From Voacanga thouarsii (lineage: Eukaryota; Streptophyta; Magnoliopsida; Gentianales; Apocynaceae), in contig JANUWF010001491.1 in the NCBI GenBank assembly GCA_026120185.1, forward strand, positions 2,976,001 through 3,040,000: DNA of 64,000 bases, written 5' to 3'. Both the position numbers and the translations under genes were made by a program. The first letter of the stretch is position 1. Each line of letters starts with the position of its first letter. The notes under the pieces are model-generated. The model was given only the letters and a program-made list of their open reading frames with translations. It did not search any database and was not told where the DNA came from. Positions 57,770-64,000 of the stretch are shown piece by piece.

Positions 57770-59600
57770 ATCTCCCACTTGCACTCTAAGATTAGGTAAG
57801 TCCATAGTGCCCACCCCTATGGTATCTAAGTGTCTCTTGAAGACTCTTTCAGCCAAAGGCTTGGTGAATGGATCTGCTAGATTATTTTCTGAGGTAATAT
57901 GTTCCACCACGACTTCCCGTCTCTGGATGAAATCCCGGATCCGGTGGTACTTCCTCTCGATGTGTTTACTCTTCTTCTGGTTCCAAGGTTCCTTAGATTA
58001 CGATACTGCTCTCGTGTTGTCGCAATAAATCACAATCGGCCTGTCCATATGTGGTATGACTCCAAGTTCTGAAAGGAACTTTCGGAGCCAAACTGCTTCC
58101 TTGGACGCCTCCGAAGCTGCCACATAGAGAGCTTCCATGGTTGAGTTAGCAATACAAGACTGCTTAATACTTCTCCATGAAATTGCTCCTCCAGACAAGG
58201 TGAAGACATATCCACTAGTGGATTTTCTCTCATCCTTATCCGCCTGGAAGTCTGAGTCTGTGTATCTTGTCAGAACCAAATCATCAGCCCTATAAACCAG
58301 CATATAATCTCTCATTCCCTTGAGGTACATGAGAATATGATTTACAGCTTGCCAATGAACCTCCCCTGGGTTTGACTGATATCTGCTAACTAAGCCCACG
58401 GTAAAGCGGATATCTGGCCTAGTATACAGCATGGCGTACATGAGACTTCCCACAGCCGAAGCGTAGGGAATCCTACTCATTCTGTCCTTTTCTTCTTGAG
58501 ACTTAGGACAGTCATTCGAAGAAAATGACAACCCATGTCTGCAAGGGATTAGAGCTCCCTTGCATGAGTCCATGCCGTACTTGGCCAGCATCTTGTCAAT
58601 GTATGTCACTTGAGATAACCCTAACATTCTCTGCTTCCTATTTCTAAGAAGCCTAATCCCTAGAATGTAGCTAGCTTCTCTCAAGTTCTTCATACTAAAT
58701 TGACTAGACAGCCAAATTTGTAGATGACATTGTCCCTATATCATTTCCAATGAGTAGAATGCCATCCACATATAGCACAAGAAAAACCACATTAATGACT
58801 TCAAGTTTCCTATACATGCATGGTTCATCTTCGTTTCGAATAAAACTATAAGACTTTACAGTCTCATCAAAATGAATGTTCCATACTCTCGATGCCTGCT
58901 TATGTCCATAAATGGACTTCTTGAGCTTGCAAGCCATATGTTCCTGGCCTTCAGCAATGAAGCCTTCTGGTTGGGACATATAGATGTCTTCGCTAAGATA
59001 GCCATTTAAGAATGCCGTCTTGACATCCACTTGCCATATCTCGTAGTCATAGTGACATGCGATGGCATGAAGGATGCGGATGGATTTAAGCATGGCTACC
59101 GTGGAAAAGGTTTCCTCATAGTCGATTCCCTCTTTCTGAGTATACCATTTCGCCACAAGCCTAGCTTTGAAGGTTTCCACCTTCCCATCCGCTCCCCTCT
59201 TTCTCTTGTACACCCACTTGCACCCAATGGGTTTTATCCTTTCAGGTGAAGCTATAAGATCCCAAACCTGATTGAGGTACATAGACTCAATCTTAGCTTG
59301 CATTACTTCATGCCACAGATTTGCATCGGCATCAGCAATAGCCTCCATGTATCTAGTGGGGTCTTGTTCCTGATGGTCGGAGACCAGCTCAATGGCTTCT
59401 CCTGTCCATCTATCCGGAACCCTAGATACTCTTCCACTACGATGAGGCTCCATTTACACAAGCACTTGAGGCTGTACCTCTTCTTGTTCCAGAATCGGGT
59501 CAGAAGAAGTTGTTTCCGTAGATAACTTCTCCTCAAGTTCCAACCTCGTAGAACCTTTAGTGAAGTACTTTGAGCATCTTCCAAGTATGTAGCATTGGTA
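57766..59600 (-). pseudogene. Copia 2 reverse transcriptase and RNase H
   Basis: Minus strand. RT at 58704-59453: RYMEAIADADANLWHEVMQA, WVYKRKRGADGKVETFKARL, IWQVDVKTAFLNGYLSEDIY, KLKKSIYGHKQASRVWNIHF, then LVLYVDGILLIGND. The usual YVDD is YVDG, so the second catalytic Asp is lost. A frameshift near 58700 leads to 57998-58693: LREASYILGIRLLRNRKQRM, RIPYASAVGSLMYAMLYTRP, then RNase H with RYTDSDFQADKDERKSTSGY and YCDNTRAVS. A stop follows, then the C-terminus NLADPFTKPLAERVFKRHLD and the end VQVGDY at the polypurine tract. Confidence 0.92.
57770..57781 (-). other. Polypurine tract of Copia 2
   Basis: On the minus strand AAGTGGGAGAT directly precedes the LTR start (TATTAG, probably once TGTTAG). 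The pol stop codon overlaps the LTR start. Confidence 0.8.
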
Positions 59601-60474
59601 TTGACTAGCACCTTTTTCTTCTTAGTATGATAAATGTAACCTCATTTTGTCCCTTTTGGATAGCCAACAAAATAGCATAATTCTAATCTTGGTTCCAACT
59701 TGTCTCCCTTGACCAGTACATAAGCTGGACATCCCAAAATCCTGAGAAGATTCAGACTTGGCTTATGCCCAGTCCACATCTTATAGGGAGTCCTAGATAC
59801 TGACTTGGAAGGCACCAAGTTCAGAATATATGCCGCTGTCTCCAAGGCATATCCCTAAAAGGACAATAGAAGAGTTGCATAAGACATCATGCTTCGGACC
59901 ATTTCCATTAATGTCCCGTTCCTTCTCTCAGCTACTCCATTCTGTTGGGTTGTTCCTGACGCAGAGAGCTAGGATACTATCCCATGATGTACCATGTAGC
60001 CCTTTAATTCACCTAGGAGGTACTCTCCACCACGATTCGATTGTAGGGTTTTGATTAATTTACCTGTCGACGCTCCACTTCAGCCTTAAACTCCTTAAAC
60101 TTGTCAAAAGAGTCAGACTTGCGTCTCATCAGGTAAATGTAACCATACCTCGTACAATCATCCGTGAAAGTGATGAAGTACTCAAAACCTCCTCTAGCTG
60201 GTGTAGACAACGGACCACACACATCAGTGTGAACAAGACTCAACACTTCCTTAGCTCTATCCGCCTTTGGTGTAAATGACCTTTTGGTCATCTTTCCCAT
60301 CAGGTAGGATTCACACTGAGGCCAACTTTCCAATCTCAATGAGCCCAAAGGCCCATCATGGATTAGCCTCTGAATCCTAGTTGAGTTGATATGACCCAAC
60401 CTTAGATGCCAAAGGTATGAATCATTGATATTGGTCTTTCTTTTCTTACTTAAAGGTTCAGACTGAGCGTTATT
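59601..60474 (-). pseudogene. Copia 2 integrase
   Basis: Minus strand. The pre-integrase zinc region SYLWHLRLGHINSTRIQRLI with a Cys pair now partly lost (CESYLMGKM for the usual CxxCLxGKM) leads to the catalytic core HTDVCGPLSTPARGGFEYFI, FTDDCTRYGYIYLM. A frameshift near 60060 is followed by IKTLQSNRGGEYL, where the usual SDRGGEY has lost the catalytic Asp (D to N, one G-to-A change). Then NGVAERRNGTLMEMVRSMM, ETAAYILNLVPSKSV, PYKMWTGHKPSLNLLRILGC and YFVGYPKGTK, with stops between. The core is not catalytically competent as read. Confidence 0.88.
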
Positions 60475-60828
60475 TGATTAGTTGTTAATAGGGTTTAAAA
60501 AGAACAGATTTCCATACATGTGCCCAGTACATAAAATTTCTCCATCTCTTTTGATAGAAATACAAGAATAGAAAGATACAGAATATCCTTGATTAATGAG
60601 TTTTGGAACTGAAATCAAATTCTGACGAAAACTAGGTACATATAAAATATCTTTTAAAGCCACTATCTTATTATAATAAAAAATAAGATCCAGCTCTCCC
60701 GCTTCAAGGGCCCAGACTTGTGCTCCATTACCCACTCGAAGCCCATGTTCGCCCTTCTTGAGTCTTCTTATCTTTCTAAACCCCTGCAAGGAGTTACAGA
60801 TATGATCAGTGGCTCCTGAATCAATAAT
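60475..60828 (-). pseudogene. Copia 2 protease region
   Basis: Minus strand. IIDSGATDHICNSLQGFRKI contains the aspartic protease motif D-S-G-A at about 60813-60824, preceded by a stop that replaces a Trp codon at gag's end (STST*IIDSG). It continues GEHGLRVGNGAQV, LKDILYVPSFRQNLISVPKL and GYSVSFYSC, then a stop at about 60478. It would cleave the polyprotein. The active-site triad itself is intact. Confidence 0.85.
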
Positions 60829-61674
60829 CTAAGTGGAAGTTGATCCTACCATTGATATAGACTCTAGATAGAAAACATTACCTGTGGGGTTTTTCTTTGT
60901 TTGAAGATCTGGACACTCCTTTTTCCAGTGTCCCTTCTTCTCACATTTGAAGCACTTGCCCTTTGGTTTGTCCTTGGGCTGGGCTGCTGCATTCCCCTTC
61001 TTCCTCTTGAACTTTCTAGGTTTAGGCCCAATTCTTGAGGAAGAAGCCTTAGCAATCATGGCCTTTGACTGCGGCTTCATGACCTTCTCCGCCATCTGGA
61101 GCTCCTTCATCAATTCTGTTAAACTCATGTTCAACTTGTTCATGTTATAGTTTAACTTGAACTAAGTGAAGGAGCCCGGTAGAGATTCGAGAACCATGTC
61201 CACTTGGCTCTCAGGTTCAATGACAGCCCCTAAGATTTTCTCCTCCTCGAAAGCAGCAATCATCTTGAGCATATGCTCTCGGACTGATGCTCCCTCAGCC
61301 ATCTTAGTGTTAACAATAGTTCGAAGAGCTTCTTGCCTTGTGGTCCGGCTCTTGTCCGCGAACATAGTAGCCAATGATTGACTGATGTCATATGCAGAAG
61401 CCATGTGCTCGTGCTTTGACTGGAGCACATTAGACATGGAGTCTAACATATAGCAACGTGCCATTTCGTCAGCCTTCTTCCACGCCTTCTCAGCCATTCG
61501 CTCTTCAGCGGTGGAACCTTCCCCGATAACAGGGCTGGTCTCGTGAAGGACATACTTATACTCCTCAGCTGTGAGTATTATGTCCAGGTTCCTTTTCCAA
61601 TCCACGTAGTTTGGACCCGTTAACTTATTCTCCCTGAGAATAACGACCAATGGACTAAAAGAACCTCCCACCAT
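60829..61674 (-). pseudogene. Copia 2 gag
   Basis: Minus strand, start at ATG 61674 (MVGGSFSPLVVILRENKL) rather than the upstream in-frame Met at 61770, because MVGG precedes the conserved LTGPNYVDWKRNLDIIL box. Then EMARCYMLDSMSNVLQSKHE, LRTIVNTKMAEGASVREHML and DMVLESLPGSFT, a stop replacing Gln at about 61162, FKLNYNMNKLNMSLTELMKE, a basic stretch, and an intact zinc knuckle CFKCEKKGHWKKEC. One nonsense change only, so this gag is young or little decayed. Confidence 0.9.
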
Positions 61675-63518
61675 TTCTAAAAATCGAAAAATAAAAGAAA
61701 GAATTAAGTTTGTGAAAACAAAATAAAATTTGTGCACTGAAAATAATTTGGCTCTTAGGAAAACTGACATAGCTTCTTGGGAAGATTAACAATTTCCTAT
61801 GCTAAGTGTATTAACCACCACAAATTAATTTCCTTTCTAGGTAATGATCTAGAGGTTAACTCCATAATGGGATGGCCGTTTCCTCTCATTTCCTATGGAC
61901 ATACCTCACACTATAACCACCAACGTGGGCTGGCCGATCATAGTACGTGCCCCGGGTTATTAATTACATCCTTCCATTAGATCTAAATCCTTGTGGTATC
62001 CCCATCCTATACGGGTTCACTCCTAGGGTGACGCGAGGGGACCCACGATCTCTAATGAGGACCGTGATGGTAGCCATGGGGCCGTTGGAACCCATCTCCC
62101 ACTTAGTCTTTTAAAATAAAGGTTTTTTGGAAAAATATCCTTTTGAAATTTGCGTTAAGTTTTTCTTAACTCAAAAATAAAATATCCAAGTCCATTAAAA
62201 TCTCTATGTCAAGACTTATATCTTTTGAGAGATTTTCTCCATAGACTAATTTTATTTAAGTTAAAACTTAATGATTTCAAAAATTTTCCAATTAAAACTT
62301 TCTAGAAACTTTGGTCTCAAGTTTATTTGACAAAATCATTTTTCTTGTCCAAAACAAAACAAAATTGCTCTCCATTTTAATTTATAAAAATATCTAAATC
62401 CAATATATTTTCTATCTCAAGGATTAAATCCTTTGAGAAAATATTCAATGATTAATTTTTGTACAAATTAAAATAACCATTTAATTTTTGAAGAAAAATA
62501 TTTTTCTTGTCAAAAGTGTTCCCAAAGACTTTGGTCTTTGAGAAAAAGCGCACATAGGTACATAAAAAAAATTGAATGCCAGAAAATAGTAAACTTTTTC
62601 ATACTTTTCTATTTTTTAAACTTAAGTGCCCGAATAATAGAATTAAACACATTAATTAATTAATTAATTAATTAATTAATTAATTAATTATATTGTTTAA
62701 TCCTAAAATCTCTTACTAATATTTTTCATACAAATATATTCCAAGAAAATATATATTGCAAAAATATTAACTTCGCCTGGTATGGGATCCAAAACGAAAA
62801 AGAGAAAAAAAAATTGCAAAAAATAGTTGCTGGTCCACGTGCACCAGATGCACCGGATCTGAGCCCATTTGGCCTGCGGTCCACCGGGCACCCGGTGCAC
62901 CAGCCGCACCAAAACTTCAGCATCCAATCCGCGCAGCAGCCGCCCACTCATTAGCCTGCCCATTGACCCGTGCCCACGACCCGGTGCCTCTCTTACTACA
63001 TGGCCTGCGAGTCGGCCCGACAACCCACGCGCGACCCGGGCAATTGAATTGTATTTCAATTACAATTCTGCAATTGAAACGGCTTAGAATTAAAAGAAAT
63101 CGGCTCGGCTTAGGCAGCTCAAGGGCAGCGGCTCGTGACACATAACAGTGGCGGCTCGGCTTGGCAGCTTAGGAACAGTGATTCTTCTTCCCCGCGACGA
63201 AGTTCTCTGTTCTGTCTGCGGATTTTTCATTTTTTTCACTTCCTTTTGATTTCTTGGACATTTTTCATATCAAAATCTCATCGAAAACAAAACTACAACC
63301 ACCTATACCCATTTAAATTGGGTTTACACGATTAAAACATCAAAGCAAAAAATATATATATATATATATATATATATTTACAGAGGCCTATCTTCAACGG
63401 TGAAGCTCACAGAGATGCTATCCCATACCAAAACAGCGAAGGATCACAGTTAATCACACATAATTGTCCGATTTTATTAACTAGCATACATGCTTCCTAT
63501 ATGTGCAAATATCTTCAT
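61675..63518 (-). other. Untranslated leader of Copia 2
   Basis: About 1.84 kb between primer site and gag; no gene supported. It has a GC-rich block at about 62826-63050 in an AT-rich setting, ATTA repeats at about 62651-62692, and a TA run at 63352-63378. Open frames over the GC-rich block on both strands are probably chance. Confidence 0.65.
62651..62692. repeat. (ATTA)n microsatellite
   Basis: About ten uninterrupted copies of ATTA in the Copia 2 leader. Confidence 0.95.
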
Positions 63519-63531
63519 GGCTCCGATACCA
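63519..63531 (-). other. Primer-binding site of Copia 2, tRNA-iMet type
   Basis: On the minus strand TGGTATCGGAGCC, one A-to-G change from the complement of initiator tRNA-Met, two bases from the LTR. Confidence 0.9.
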
Positions 63532-63533
63532 AT

Positions 63534-64000
63534 TGAAGAGAAAATTGCAAGCAAAACATAGCCAAAAAGACAGCGAAGGAACACCAAAAAACGCAGCACT
63601 CCTGCATGAAGAAGAAAAAGGGAAAAAAAATATATTTTCTCATTACCACTTCTTCTTGTTCTCAAAATCGGCTGAACTAGAATATGCGGAACTGGGGTAG
63701 GCACGCTCGTGGAAACTTCTGGTGCAATTCCTGCAAGCCTTCTATTTCGTCTTTACATGTAGATGAACGCCTAGGTTTCAATCTTCCAGTATATGGCCTG
63801 CCTAATATCGTTTTGGTGAAATAACCAAGAGGACCAAAGAATATTTTCTGGAGAGGGAGAGGATAAAACGTCTAGTATTTTTCCATGGAGAGGGAGCACT
63901 GGAAAAACAACGTTATTTACTTTTCTCCTGTTCAACCTAAATAAAACCCTAGGTTAAACTGGATTGGGCCATTGGACTCTTAGTTTAACCTTTTTAGGCT
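63534..64000 (-). repeat. 5' LTR of Copia 2, incomplete at window end
   Basis: First 467 bp (on +) of the LTR, very close by eye to 56015-56480. The remainder and the right target duplication lie outside the window. Confidence 0.92.

Larger units (their letters stand above)
56015..64000 (-). mobile_element. Copia 2, nearly complete Ty1/Copia element, cut by window end
   Basis: Minus strand: 5' LTR from 63534 to beyond 64000, iMet primer site 63519-63531, leader, gag, pol, polypurine tract 57770-57781, 3' LTR 56015-57769. All domains are present in normal Copia order (gag, protease, integrase, RT, RNase H), with scattered stops and frameshifts. It lies inside the 3' LTR of the chromovirus and is the outermost insertion in this part of the window, so likely the youngest there. 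Confidence 0.92.

Noticed and set aside
62703..63145. Several open frames on both strands over the GC-rich leader block
   Set aside because: GC-rich sequence has few stops; frames overlap on both strands with no recognisable motif.
1..64000. Host protein-coding genes
   Set aside because: Every stretch could be assigned to an LTR element or its debris; no open frame matched a host family that I recognise.

Overview
This is a stretch of plant nuclear DNA that I read as wholly made of LTR retrotransposons. It is AT-rich, with decayed Ty3/Gypsy and Ty1/Copia coding remnants, primer-binding sites matching plant tRNA-Asp and tRNA-iMet, and insertions nested up to three deep. The families are those usual in dicots, but the species cannot be told from this window. 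I found no host gene, genuine tRNA or rRNA gene, CRISPR array or bacterial feature.

Positions 1-23225, continuing at 38322-38752, hold an array of non-autonomous Athila-like Gypsy elements in head-to-tail order: LTR1, gag fragment, LTR2, gag and ORF2, LTR3, gag with a second ORF2/gag/ORF2 stretch, LTR4. Two subfamilies are mixed. LTR1, LTR4 and the outermost internal pieces are one (type X); LTR2, LTR3 and what follows each are the other (type Y). All internals keep a tRNA-Asp primer site, a gag gene and a second gene (ORF2, 'putative plant transposon protein' type), but no protease, reverse transcriptase or integrase. The Y gag is split by a perfect 4.2-kb solo LTR (4435-8657, target duplication AAATG).

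Positions 23226-38321 are a Copia element on the minus strand (Copia 1), inserted in LTR4. Its left LTR is split by a second perfect solo LTR (24496-28810, duplication CAATA). Its pol has lost the integrase-to-RT middle, which is replaced by a rearranged piece of the same 4.3-kb LTR (30398-33136).

Positions 38753-45730 hold older debris: a diverged long LTR, the 3' end of another Copia (Copia 3) with a large compound microsatellite, and a decayed chromovirus-type gag joined to an LTR. Positions 45731-56014 are a Tekay/Del-like chromovirus with 4.27-kb LTRs, inserted in that older LTR of its own family; it has lost gag, protease and half of RT but keeps RNase H, integrase and chromodomain remnants and a small acidic leader ORF. 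Its 3' LTR is cut at 56014 by a nearly complete minus-strand Copia (Copia 2, 56015 to beyond 64000).

Every coding region has stops, frameshifts or lost catalytic residues, many explained by C-to-T/G-to-A change. The two most unusual signals are a paired CpG-rich GGCGCC module shared by the Athila-like LTRs, their inter-ORF spacers and the leader of the unrelated Copia 1, and a tRNA-like A-box/B-box segment fixed in every chromovirus LTR copy that includes that part of the LTR.
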